Shown: positions 1-8,085 of the stretch, piece by piece
Layout: every line of letters starts with the position of its first letter
Numbering within the stretch: position 1 is the stretch's first letter
Source of the DNA: Rubrivivax sp.
GTDB taxonomy: Bacteria > Pseudomonadota > Gammaproteobacteria > Burkholderiales > Burkholderiaceae_C
Direction: 5' to 3'
DNA length: 52,295 nt
Assembly (NCBI GenBank): GCA_021297985.1
Contig: JAJTGU010000092.1
Coordinates: 1 to 52,295, forward strand
The notes under the pieces: model-generated
Databases searched by the model: none
What the model saw: the letters and a program-made list of their open reading frames with translations, nothing else
What the model was told of the DNA's origin: nothing
Position numbers and translations under genes: made by a program

Positions 1-151
1 CTTGCAGGGCGGCCTTGAGCTGCACGACCGCGGCCTTGTGGTCGTTCTTGTCGGCAAATGCCTTGGCCGACGCGATCAGCGACTGAGGGGTCTCCCGCTC
101 GCAACCTGAACTGGCCACCAGCACAGCCAGTGCCGCCGCGAGTGCGCCCAT
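1..151 (-). CDS. prsT: PrsT, TPR-repeat lipoprotein of the PEP-CTERM system (5' part only)
   Basis: Only the first 50 codons are in the window; the gene runs off the left edge. From the ATG at 151 the product begins with a hydrophobic stretch, then a lipobox-like ASSGC, then a helical segment (LIASAKAFADKNDHKAAVVQ) that looks like the first TPR of PrsT. PrsT is a large outer-membrane TPR lipoprotein that travels with prsK and prsR in XrtA genomes, which is the order seen here. The start is uncertain. The ATG gives a signal peptide without basic residues, whereas an in-frame GTG at 190 would add an RRRYR n-region, which suits a lipoprotein signal better. Neither start has a good ribosome-binding site. 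The family call rests on a short fragment plus context. Confidence 0.72.
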   Translation of the reverse strand, partial: MGALAAALAVLVASSGCERETPQSLIASAKAFADKNDHKAAVVQLKAALQ

Positions 152-265
152 TCGGTATCGGCGTCTGTGGACGCTGGGGGATTGACCCACCTGTGGCAAG
201 CTGGATTTCGGCACTTGGAGTCTCGATGGAAAGAAGGGGGTCCCGGGTCGGCGAAGCGAACGAGC

Positions 266-1633
266 CTACTTGATCGCCAGCCGCTTCATCATGTCGTACA
301 GCGTCGGTCGACTGACGTTCAGCAACTCGGCGGCCTTGACGATGTTGCCGTTGGTGCGTGCGATGGCCGTGGTGATCGCACCGCGATCGGCCTCGTCGCG
401 TACGAGGCGCAGATCCAGGTCCGAGCCCGGTGCTGCGCCATCTTCGACCGGCGGACGCGGCAGGCCAAGGTCGTCGCAGCCGATTCGGTCCGTGTCGGCC
501 ATGATGGTGGCGCGCTTCATCGCGTTGAGCAGTTCACGCACATTGCCCGGCCAGGGGTGGAGTTCGATGGCCTTGATCGCGTCTTCGGCCAGGCTCAGGT
601 TGCCTCGGCGCTGTTCCAGCGCAAAGCGGCGCAGGAAGGCATGGGCCAGCAAGACGGCGTCGCCGGTGCGCTGGCGCAAGGCCGGGATGTCGATCACGAT
701 CTCGGCCAGCCGGTAGTACAGGTCCTCGCGGAAGCGCCCTTCGGCGATCTGCTTCTTCAGGTCCTGGTGCGTCGCACAGACGACCCGGACATCGACCGGG
801 ATCTCGCTGCGGCCGCCCAGGCGTTCGATCGTGCGCTGCTGCAGGAAGCGCAGCAGCTTGGCCTGCAGCGAGCCCGGCAGATCGCCGATCTCGTCGAGCA
901 TCAACGTGCCGTTGTTCGCCGTCTCGATCTTGCCTTGCGTCGTCTTGGCGGCGCCGGTGAAGGCCCCACGCTCGTAGCCAAAGAGCTCGCTTTCGAGCAG
1001 GTTCTCGGGGATCGCCGCGCAGTTGATCGCAACGAAGCGCCCACTGCGCTTGCTCGCCGCATGCAGGCCCTGCGCCAGCACTTCCTTGCCGGTGCCGCTC
1101 TCGCCAAGCAGCAGCACGGTGGCGTCGCTGCCCGCCACACGCTCGATCGTGCGGGCGATCTTCATCATCGTGGGATCGCGTGTCAGCAGGCCACCCAGCG
1201 CATCCGGGTGGGCCAGCTGCTGCAGGCGGCGGTTCTCGGCCTGCAGTTCCGACAGCCTCAATGCACGCTCCAGCGTCATCGCCAGGACTTCGGGTTCCAC
1301 CGGCTTGGCCAGGAAGTCATATGCGCCCAGCGCGACAGCTCGAAGCGCATTGGCCTGGTCGTTCTGTCCGGTCAGGACGACCACCTTGACGTTGGGGTCG
1401 GCATCCAGCAGTTGCTCAAGCAGCCGGAATCCCTCGGACACCGAATCCGGATCGGGCGGCAGTCCAAGGTCCATGGTCACGACCGGGCAGGCATGTCGCC
1501 GAAACTGCAACAACGCCGACTCGCGATCGCTGGCGGTCACCGAGTCGAAGCGGTCGAGTGACCACTTGATCTGCTTTTGCAGCGCGAGATCGTCTTCGAC
1601 GATCAGGAGCGTGGGGTTGCCGGACTGCGTCAT
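266..1633 (-). CDS. prsR: PrsR, sigma-54-dependent PEP-CTERM response regulator
   Basis: A 455-residue NtrC-type activator. The receiver domain (about 1-125) has the acidic pocket E13-D15, phospho-acceptor D55, T88 and K110. The AAA+ sigma-54 domain has Walker A GESGTGKE (about 177-184) and the sigma-54-contacting GAFTGA loop (223-228). A Fis-type helix-turn-helix lies at the C-terminus (AAELLNVSRPTLYDMMKRL). It should be phosphorylated by PrsK, whose stop lies just upstream at 1670, and activate sigma-54 promoters of PEP-CTERM genes. A matching -24/-12 promoter is present at 9761-9775. All catalytic motifs are intact. prsT follows on the same strand about 100 bases downstream. Confidence 0.95.
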   Translation of the reverse strand: MTQSGNPTLLIVEDDLALQKQIKWSLDRFDSVTASDRESALLQFRRHACPVVTMDLGLPPDPDSVSEGFRLLEQLLDADPNVKVVVLTGQNDQANALRAVALGAYDFLAKPVEPEVLAMTLERALRLSELQAENRRLQQLAHPDALGGLLTRDPTMMKIARTIERVAGSDATVLLLGESGTGKEVLAQGLHAASKRSGRFVAINCAAIPENLLESELFGYERGAFTGAAKTTQGKIETANNGTLMLDEIGDLPGSLQAKLLRFLQQRTIERLGGRSEIPVDVRVVCATHQDLKKQIAEGRFREDLYYRLAEIVIDIPALRQRTGDAVLLAHAFLRRFALEQRRGNLSLAEDAIKAIELHPWPGNVRELLNAMKRATIMADTDRIGCDDLGLPRPPVEDGAAPGSDLDLRLVRDEADRGAITTAIARTNGNIVKAAELLNVSRPTLYDMMKRLAIK

Positions 1634-1669
1634 GGGGGTGCTGATGGGGCCGAGGCCTTGTGGTCGGTC

Positions 1670-3793
1670 TCAGTTTTCGGCCAGGGGCATCAGGTCTGAG
1701 CTGCCGCCGGAGTCGAACAGGGGGAGCAGCACGGTGACCCGCGTGCCGACACCCGGCTCGCTGGAAACGGACATGCTGCCGCCGAGTTCGCGAACGTACT
1801 GCATGCTTTCGAAGCTTCCGATGCCCATCCCGGTTTTCTTGGTGGTGTTGAAGGGGCGGAACAGCCGGGTCTGCACGAAGTCTTCGTCCATTCCGATGCC
1901 GGTGTCGCCGACTTCGACCTCGACCTGACCGCTGTAGCGCTGCACCCGAACCCAGACCTTTCCTTCACGCGGCGTCGCGTCGAATGCGTTTTGAACCAGA
2001 TGTCCCAGCACGCGCTCCAGTCGTTCCTCGTGGCCGCGGGTCGCCAAACGCTCTTTCAGATCGGTTTGCAGGCTGCGCCCCTGCGCCTCGGCCAGTGAGG
2101 CGAGCCGCCTGACGATGGGGGCGAGTTCGACGCCGCGGCTGCCTCCGGCCGGGGCGGAACCCTCCCGAAGTTGCAGCATCAGCCTGCGCATCTTCTCCAG
2201 GGAGCTCTCCACGGTCAACAGCATGTCCTGCTGGAACTCGGGGTTGGCGTGATGTCGTTGTGCATTCTTCAGCATCAACGACAGCTGGGTCACGATGTTC
2301 TTGAGGTCGTGGACCACGAACGCCGACATCCGGTTGAAGGCGTCGAACTTGCGGGCCTCGAGCAGCGCTTCGGCGGCCTGCATCTGGGCGAGGTAGCTGG
2401 CCGCTTGGCGGCTGGCCGTCTTGAGCAGGTCGCGCACCTCCCAGTTCAGTCCGATGGCCGTCCGTGGCCGGGCCAGGACCACGAATCCCAGCAGGTCCTG
2501 GCCTGATTGCAGCGGCACGACCAGCCACGTATCGGGTCGCGCAAGCAGCCACTTCGGCAAAGCCAGGTCGCCATAGACTGCAGGACGCTGCCGGAACTCG
2601 TCCAGATCGATCACCCATCCCGGCTCGATCAGGTAGCGCGCGAACGCCGAGTCGGCGGCCTCGCTCTCGCCGCCCCCTTCGGGCGCCGGCATGTTCCAGC
2701 GCGCCACCGGAGCAAAGGGGGTCTCGGCGCCCGTGCGGGTCCAGAGCATGCCGGCGGGGCACTCCACCATGTCGGCCAGGCCCCGCACGATGCTGGCTCC
2801 GACCTCCTGGGGCGAGCCCTGGGACGACAGCCGGGCCGTGAAGCGCAGCCACTCCTCTCGGTAGTCGTAGCGGTAGCTGAAGAAGTGCTTGCCGACAAAC
2901 ACCCGCAGCCACGAACGCAGCGAACCCGACACGACCAGAGCCACGCCGAAGGCCAGACCCAGGAACAGCAGGCTGACCTGCAAAGCCGGGCCCCATGAGC
3001 CGCCAAACCAGCGCACGTAGTAGCCGATTGCGGCCATGAACAGCAGGTAGACGCCGGCCAGCAGCAGCGTTGCACTGTGGAACGCGGCGCTGCGCGAGAC
3101 CTGCAGCCGCGCCGCCCAGTCGCTGCGCCGTCGCGCGGTGATGAACAGCAGCGGGACGGCCAGCGCGTGGGCCGCGCCGCGTGCGCTGGCAGTGGCGGCG
3201 TCAAGGCCCCCGAAAAGAAGGCCCTCGGAATACAGGTAGACGTCGAAGGCCATCACGCAGACCAGACCCAGGCACAGCGGCTTGGCGTTCCAGCGCGAGT
3301 CCTCGCCAATGTTGCGAAAGAGCTGTTCGACCAGCAGCAGGCCGGCCACCGCCAGGGCCAGCAGACCGGTGATGGCGCCCCGGTTCGACGGTGACGAAGC
3401 CACTCCCCCCCGCAGTGCGACCCAGAACCATCCCGCCGTGGCCACCGCCAACGCGATCCAGACCAGCATCGCCGGCAGGGTGTCCGGGCGCCAGGCGGCG
3501 CGAGTCGGTCCCGGCCGAAGAAGGATCAGCACGAAACCGAACCACAGCCCGTAGCGCAAGACGTCCAGGGCTGCCGAAGCCGCCCCGGCAAGTGCCGCCG
3601 CCCGGCCGCTGCCAAAGGTGAAGGCCAGGCCGGCCAGAGCCCACAGGGTGGTTGCGGCGACTGCCGCGGTCAACCAGGAACCCGCGGCGCTGCGCTCATG
3701 CCCGGCGCGGCCCTGTTGCTGCAGGAGGTACAGGCCCAGGGCGCCATACGCCAAGGCGGAAAGGGCAAGGGCGATGCCGGAGAAACTGTCCAA
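1670..3793 (-). CDS. prsK: PrsK, XrtA/PEP-CTERM system sensor histidine kinase
   Basis: A 707-residue membrane histidine kinase. The N-terminal 300 residues or so hold many hydrophobic helices. A GAF-like region follows (about 330-470), then the dimerisation helix with the phospho-acceptor in VVHDLKN (His495). The C-terminal ATPase domain has an N box (LVQNAFDATP), DTGIGMD and GMGIGS. The long multi-helix N-terminus plus GAF arrangement is that of PrsK, partner of PrsR encoded 36 bases downstream. The signal is not known from the sequence; the large membrane domain suggests sensing of an envelope or lipid-linked cue. No defect seen. Confidence 0.94.
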   Translation of the reverse strand: MDSFSGIALALSALAYGALGLYLLQQQGRAGHERSAAGSWLTAAVAATTLWALAGLAFTFGSGRAAALAGAASAALDVLRYGLWFGFVLILLRPGPTRAAWRPDTLPAMLVWIALAVATAGWFWVALRGGVASSPSNRGAITGLLALAVAGLLLVEQLFRNIGEDSRWNAKPLCLGLVCVMAFDVYLYSEGLLFGGLDAATASARGAAHALAVPLLFITARRRSDWAARLQVSRSAAFHSATLLLAGVYLLFMAAIGYYVRWFGGSWGPALQVSLLFLGLAFGVALVVSGSLRSWLRVFVGKHFFSYRYDYREEWLRFTARLSSQGSPQEVGASIVRGLADMVECPAGMLWTRTGAETPFAPVARWNMPAPEGGGESEAADSAFARYLIEPGWVIDLDEFRQRPAVYGDLALPKWLLARPDTWLVVPLQSGQDLLGFVVLARPRTAIGLNWEVRDLLKTASRQAASYLAQMQAAEALLEARKFDAFNRMSAFVVHDLKNIVTQLSLMLKNAQRHHANPEFQQDMLLTVESSLEKMRRLMLQLREGSAPAGGSRGVELAPIVRRLASLAEAQGRSLQTDLKERLATRGHEERLERVLGHLVQNAFDATPREGKVWVRVQRYSGQVEVEVGDTGIGMDEDFVQTRLFRPFNTTKKTGMGIGSFESMQYVRELGGSMSVSSEPGVGTRVTVLLPLFDSGGSSDLMPLAEN

Positions 3794-3855
3794 GCGCGCG
3801 TGTCACCCGAGAACGGGCAACCCCGAAGTGAAACCGCCGCGATTGTGCGGTGGGG

Positions 3856-5241
3856 TCAGCGCGCGCCTTTGCCCGTCAGCACTACGCCCACCGTCTCGAA
3901 CAGGACCACGAGATCCAGGAACAGGGTGTGGTTCTTCACGTAGTACAGGTCGTACTGGAGCTTTTCCTGCGAGTCCTCAACCGTCGAGCCATAGTGATAG
4001 CGCACCTGGGCCCAGCCGGTGACGCCCGGCTTGACGCTGTGGCGGACCGCGTAAAAGGGGATCTCCTGGGTCAGCTGCTCGACGAAAAACGGCCGTTCGG
4101 GACGCGGACCGACAAGGCTCATCTCGCCATTGAGCACGTTGAAGAGCTGCGGCAGCTCGTCAATGCGGAGCCGGCGGATGATGTGTCCGATGCGGGTGAC
4201 TCGGTCGTCGTTCTGAGTCGCCCACCGCGGCTTGCCGTCCTTTTCGGCATCGGTGCGCATGCTGCGGAACTTGGTCACCATGAAGGGCTTGCCCTCCAGG
4301 CCTACCCGTTCCTGACGGTAGAAGACCGGTCCCCGGCTCTCGAGCTTGATCGCAAAGGCCGTGATGACCATGATCGGCGCCGAGACGAGCGTCAGCAAGA
4401 GCGCACAGAAGATGTCGAAGACTCGCTTGACGAAGGTCCGCAGCGCGCCCTGGTTGAAGCCGTCGCCGAAGATCAGCCAGCTCGCGTTCAGGTAGTCGAT
4501 CCGGATCTGGCCGAGGGTCTTCTCGAAGTGCGTGTTCAGGTCGTGGACCTTGATGCCGCTGAGCTTGCAGTCCAGCAGTTGTCGCAGCGGCATGCTTCCG
4601 GATCGGCGCTCGGTCAGTGCGACCACGATCTCGTCCACGCCCAGATGCTCGGCGGTCTCGCGCAACGTGCCACGCAACGCCAGCACGTCCTGGGCCGGTA
4701 CCGCGATTTCGCTTTCGTTGCTGCCCGCGACAAAGCCGACGATGTGCGCGTTCGGATCGGCATGGCGCAAGGTCGCGCCAACGACGCTGGCCGCCGGGCC
4801 GGCGCCATAGATCAGGATTCGGGTGCGGCTGGTTGCCGCGCTGGTCGAGGAATGGGCCACGTAGACACGGCGGGTGATCAAGGCCGCGACGCCGGCCACG
4901 GCGGTGAGTTGGACCAGCTCGCGATTCGCAAACCAGGGAGGCAGCAGGCCGAAGATCAGCCAGGCAATCGGCAGCGCGACCAGGAGCACCAAGACGGCAC
5001 GGGCGCAAATCCGTGCCAGCGAGTCACGCTGATTGTGCTGGTAAAGGCCGGAGAACCCGATGATCAGCGCCATCGAGGCCGCGAGCGACATGACATGTGT
5101 ACCGGCCGCAGGGACCGCGCTGCCGAGGCTGCCGACCTGATACGTCACCGCCACGAGCATCAGCAGCAGGAGCAAGGCGAGATCGAACGCCATGCCTCGC
5201 AAAGCCGACATCGGAACGTAGTGCCTGAAGATTCGAACCAT
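3856..5241 (-). CDS. Undecaprenyl-phosphate sugar phosphotransferase starting EPS repeat-unit synthesis (TIGR03013-type)
   Basis: A 461-residue polyprenyl glycosylphosphotransferase. Four N-terminal membrane helices (about 17-125) are followed by a soluble Rossmann-like CoA_binding_3 region (about 140-240, IYGAGPAASVVG). The C-terminal bacterial sugar transferase domain begins at KRVFDIFCALLL and carries GPVFYRQERVG, TKFRSMRTDAE, RIDELPQL and SLVGPRPERP, the catalytic and product-site motifs. It transfers the first sugar phosphate onto undecaprenyl phosphate at the inner membrane. The XrtA-linked version (EpsB-like) usually sits beside prsK, as here (62 bases upstream of prsK in transcript order). 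It is separated from the other EPS genes and probably has its own promoter in 5242-5577. Confidence 0.92.
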   Translation of the reverse strand: MVRIFRHYVPMSALRGMAFDLALLLLLMLVAVTYQVGSLGSAVPAAGTHVMSLAASMALIIGFSGLYQHNQRDSLARICARAVLVLLVALPIAWLIFGLLPPWFANRELVQLTAVAGVAALITRRVYVAHSSTSAATSRTRILIYGAGPAASVVGATLRHADPNAHIVGFVAGSNESEIAVPAQDVLALRGTLRETAEHLGVDEIVVALTERRSGSMPLRQLLDCKLSGIKVHDLNTHFEKTLGQIRIDYLNASWLIFGDGFNQGALRTFVKRVFDIFCALLLTLVSAPIMVITAFAIKLESRGPVFYRQERVGLEGKPFMVTKFRSMRTDAEKDGKPRWATQNDDRVTRIGHIIRRLRIDELPQLFNVLNGEMSLVGPRPERPFFVEQLTQEIPFYAVRHSVKPGVTGWAQVRYHYGSTVEDSQEKLQYDLYYVKNHTLFLDLVVLFETVGVVLTGKGAR

Positions 5242-5577
5242 TTGCCTGCTCTGCGGTGGTCAACGTCTCGACTCGTTCGTGTCTCCTTGGAACCGCGTCG
5301 CTGGGACAGTCGGTCGTCGAGACAGAAATCGGCGTCGTGAAAGCTCCTGAAGGTCGCTGCACCGTCTGCGAAAACTGTAAGGAAAGATTGCGGCTGCCGC
5401 CAACCCCGGTTCCCGGGGGGTCCTGGCGGGGGCTGGAGCGCTGGAGATGCCGCGGCTTCGCAAGACGTCCTCGCAGGATAGGCAAGGAAGCGCGCCCGCG
5501 GGCATCCCCTGGCCATATGGGCGCGCGTATCGGCAACTTCGGCACAAACTTCGGGTGCCGGCGTCCGGAGCAGGCGC
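5242..5577. other. 336-base non-coding gap between the nucleotidyltransferase and sugar transferase genes
   Basis: I see no convincing gene on either strand. It must hold the promoter of the downstream minus-strand sugar transferase gene; the best sigma-70 guess is 5374-5403. A sigma-54-like element (TGGCC and TGCC read on minus, 5502-5515) has only nine bases between the GG and GC dinucleotides instead of ten. No T-tailed hairpin marks the end of the upstream cassette, so read-through from it into the sugar transferase gene is possible. Confidence 0.5.
5374..5403 (-). promoter_or_regulatory. Possible sigma-70 promoter for the sugar transferase gene
   Basis: Read on the minus strand, TTGGCG (5403-5398) and TACAGT (5379-5374) are 18 bases apart and lie about 135 bases upstream of the start at 5241. 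The match is fair, not strong, and the spacer is one base longer than ideal. Confidence 0.28.
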
Positions 5578-6765
5578 CTACGGCTCGGCGGCAGGACCGG
5601 TTTCGTGGAGCTTGAGAGCCTTGATCGACAGGTGCCGAACCAGCATGGGCAGCGGCATTCGCAACCAGTGGCCTCGCAGATACAGCAACTGCAAGGCAAG
5701 GGCGGTGCCCGGGCGATCGACCGACGGGTGGCGGGTGCGCAGGGCATGCTGCCAGAGCCAGTTCATGCCGTTTCCAAGCAGTGAGCGAGGAGCCAAGCGG
5801 CGAACCCGTTCCAGGGCCTGCTGCGGTATTGGAGTGGCCAGCACACGTGAGGCCCCGAGAAGACCGTAGGCCAGCGGACGGCCCAGGCCAAGCTCGAGCC
5901 CGCGTTCGACCAGACGGCCCACGAAGTCGCGGTCGCGGGACTGTTCGTCCCGCAGCAGGAGGTCCATGTCGGAAAGATCCCGCAGCGCATGGCGCATGTC
6001 GTCGCCTGCAAACAGGTGGGCCATGCTGTGCAGCAACATGTCCTCAGGTGCCAGGACATGCAGTGCCATCAGACCGGGCGCGGCCGCCAGGGGGCGGGCC
6101 TGTGCGAACAGGGGCGCCGGCGGTGACTTCAGCCGCGACGTTGGCGGCAGCAGCGCGTGATGGAGGTCGAGCGCAGTCCCCCGCTGGCGGTGCGCCATGG
6201 GCGGCAACTCGTGCATCCACTGGCGGTAATAGCGCTGGTTGTAGTCGGATGTCTCCTGGCTTTCCCAGCCGTGCAGTTGAAGGTTCAGCTCGGCCCGGTC
6301 GAGCGCGTCGCGGGGGACGAGAACGTCGATGTCGCCGAACAGGCGGCCGCAGCGAGCCGGCGCAAGGTTCGCCGCCACGTAGGCCGCCCCCTTGAGCAGG
6401 ACGACGGGCGCGCCGACCCCGGCCAGCGGCGCCAGGGCGTGCGCGATGTGACGCAGCTCGCGGCGGACCTCGATGCGTTGCGCAAGGGCCAGGCGCCAGG
6501 CCGATGCGACATGGCCCCGAGTCGCATCCGGCCAGGGTCCGGCAGATGCCAAGGCCTCCGGGGTGAGATCCGGGTCCGCCGGCGACGTCGTTCTGTTGCC
6601 GGCATTCGCGATGACCCACGCCACCCGTGCCAGCAGCCCGGCGCTGCGTGCCTGGCCGAACAGCCGGCTCCACTCAAGCGGCGACGCGCTGCGCCAGGCC
6701 TGCGGCTCCCGCAAGGCGTTGGCCACCCGGTCGACATCGGCAACCGGAGGGGTCGCGGAGGTCAC
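5578..6765 (-). CDS. Nucleotidyltransferase family protein (PF14907-like) of the HprK-A cassette
   Basis: About 395 residues from a GTG start at 6765 that overlaps the TGA of the kinase gene (GTGA, four bases), so translation is probably coupled. A longer reading frame reaches 6864, but the overlap favours the GTG. The nucleotidyltransferase core has LLKGAAY (about 123-129) and the metal-binding FGDIDVLVPR (about 143-152; two Asp in the G-D-x-D pattern), typical of the uncharacterised PF14907 nucleotidyltransferases. These enzymes occur beside HprK-like kinases in some lasso-peptide clusters, where they add nucleotides to a phosphorylated peptide. The real substrate here is unknown. A role on the same target as the neighbouring kinase is inference from operon structure. 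Confidence 0.82.
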   Translation of the reverse strand: MTSATPPVADVDRVANALREPQAWRSASPLEWSRLFGQARSAGLLARVAWVIANAGNRTTSPADPDLTPEALASAGPWPDATRGHVASAWRLALAQRIEVRRELRHIAHALAPLAGVGAPVVLLKGAAYVAANLAPARCGRLFGDIDVLVPRDALDRAELNLQLHGWESQETSDYNQRYYRQWMHELPPMAHRQRGTALDLHHALLPPTSRLKSPPAPLFAQARPLAAAPGLMALHVLAPEDMLLHSMAHLFAGDDMRHALRDLSDMDLLLRDEQSRDRDFVGRLVERGLELGLGRPLAYGLLGASRVLATPIPQQALERVRRLAPRSLLGNGMNWLWQHALRTRHPSVDRPGTALALQLLYLRGHWLRMPLPMLVRHLSIKALKLHETGPAAEP

Positions 6766-7727
6766 GACTGCATCCCGGCCTGAGCCTCGACGCGATCGGC
6801 CAGCAAGTCGTCGAATGCCTGCACCGCGGCGTGCAGATCGCCGCCGTACTCGAATCGCAGGCACCGGCAGCCACTCACCACCCTGGCCAGCAGGTCAAAA
6901 CCCGATGCGCCGAAGACGTCGTAGTTGAAGGCGTTCTCGACGAGATGCATGAGCCCGTCGGTCTTCTCCATCGCCTGCCAGCGCAGACCGCCGTTGGCGA
7001 CATAGCGGGGCAGGACGATCCAGGCGGGACAGGCCCTCTCGGCGGCCCGCTGGACCGCGCTGGCGGGTGGCCGAAGATGGGCGACGGTGCCCTTGATCGT
7101 GTCAGCCACATTCGAGCCGACCACGGCCTGCGGCGCAAAGCTCCGAATCGCCGCGATCGACGCGTTCTTCAGGCTGATCGGACGCGGCAGCGGTCGGACC
7201 TGGCCGTCGCGGGGGTCGATCAGGGTCAGCTCGTCGGAGAGCAGCCGCCAGCCGCTGAACGCCAGCGCGGCGCACAGCGTGCTCTTGCCGCTTCCCGAGG
7301 GCGCCGGAAGGATGAGCGCCTGGCCGTTGCGTTCCAGAACGGCGGCATGCAGGTTCAGGGTGTCGTGGCACAGCGCCGAGACACACCAGTTCAGCCCCCA
7401 CTCCAACAGCGGCACGGCCTGGGCGCCCGGTAGCGGATTGAAGGGCTCCTGGCCTTCGAAGTCAAAACGGACCTGCGCCCGCTGGCCGCGGCGCCACCAG
7501 GGTCGACGCACGCCGACATTGAAGTCCACAAAGCCGTCTGGCGTTGCCAGGGGGTAGTCGCCGTAGAGGACGGACAGGGCCTCGGCGACTTCGGGCAATC
7601 GGCTCCGGATGCGCGTCACGAAGGGCCCGGTCCGGATGACAAGTCCGCGCTCGGGGTCGTCCACCGGCGCAGCAAGGCGCGCCCTCAACATCTGCGGATC
7701 GAGGCTGGACAGGGTGGGGAGCATCAT
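6762..7727 (-). CDS. HprK-related kinase A (HPr-rel-A system)
   Basis: A 321-residue protein with a single P-loop, APSGSGKST at 142-150, followed by LLSDELTLID (163-171), the arrangement of the HPr kinase/phosphorylase C-terminal domain. There is no HprK N-terminal domain, and no HPr or PTS gene in the window, so it is not a classical carbon-regulation kinase. It matches the HprK-related kinase A family, which pairs with a PqqD-like protein and is common in XrtA-bearing betaproteobacteria. HprK folds phosphorylate Ser or Tyr on proteins or peptides, so a peptide or protein kinase role is likely. The PqqD partner lies 57 bases upstream and the nucleotidyltransferase gene overlaps its 3' end. 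Confidence 0.88.
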   Translation of the reverse strand: MMLPTLSSLDPQMLRARLAAPVDDPERGLVIRTGPFVTRIRSRLPEVAEALSVLYGDYPLATPDGFVDFNVGVRRPWWRRGQRAQVRFDFEGQEPFNPLPGAQAVPLLEWGLNWCVSALCHDTLNLHAAVLERNGQALILPAPSGSGKSTLCAALAFSGWRLLSDELTLIDPRDGQVRPLPRPISLKNASIAAIRSFAPQAVVGSNVADTIKGTVAHLRPPASAVQRAAERACPAWIVLPRYVANGGLRWQAMEKTDGLMHLVENAFNYDVFGASGFDLLARVVSGCRCLRFEYGGDLHAAVQAFDDLLADRVEAQAGMQS

Positions 7728-7784
7728 TCAGCAGCCGCGTGCGTGAATGGCGGGACCCGAAGGCAGCAGGATCCCTGCGGTCGG

Positions 7785-8081
7785 TCAAGCGGCCAGGGAA
7801 CGCCTCCACACCAGGCCGAGCACGGCGAGTTCATCCACCAAGTGTGCCAACTCCGAAGGCGCGATCAGGCCGTCGAAGGCCTCTGCGGTCTCGGCAAACG
7901 TGACTCCGTCCTCGTTGGGGGCACTTGAAAGCCAGCGCAACAACTCGCCGGCAGACGCGTCCACCTTGTGCGTCGTACCCGCTTGCGCGCAATACGCGAC
8001 GTCGGACGATTCACCCCAGCCCCGGATCTGCACGCCTCGCGTGGTGCCCAGCCGCTGATCCGGCATGGGCGGGGCCGCCAT
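7785..8081 (-). CDS. PqqD-like peptide chaperone (HPr-rel-A system)
   Basis: A 98-residue protein with the winged-helix PqqD/RRE layout: an N-terminal beta region (RGVQIRGWGESSDVAY), then VDASAGELLRWL, then helices ending in LAHLVDELAVLGLVWR. PqqD-like proteins bind leader peptides of ribosomal peptides and present them to modifying enzymes. Here the gene starts four bases after the stop of the Tat-exported protein gene and is followed by the HprK-like kinase, so it probably presents a substrate to that kinase. The substrate itself is not identified by the sequence. Confidence 0.83.
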   Translation of the reverse strand: MAAPPMPDQRLGTTRGVQIRGWGESSDVAYCAQAGTTHKVDASAGELLRWLSSAPNEDGVTFAETAEAFDGLIAPSELAHLVDELAVLGLVWRRSLAA

Positions 8082-8085
8082 GGGA

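Noticed and set aside
5502-5515. Sigma-54-like element (minus strand) upstream of the sugar transferase gene
   Set aside because: GG and GC are nine bases apart, not ten; sigma-54 is strict about this spacing.
6766-6864. Longer N-terminus of the nucleotidyltransferase from 6864
   Set aside because: It would overlap the kinase gene by about 100 bases with a very Arg-rich, unconserved leader; the GTG at 6765 gives the usual GTGA coupling.
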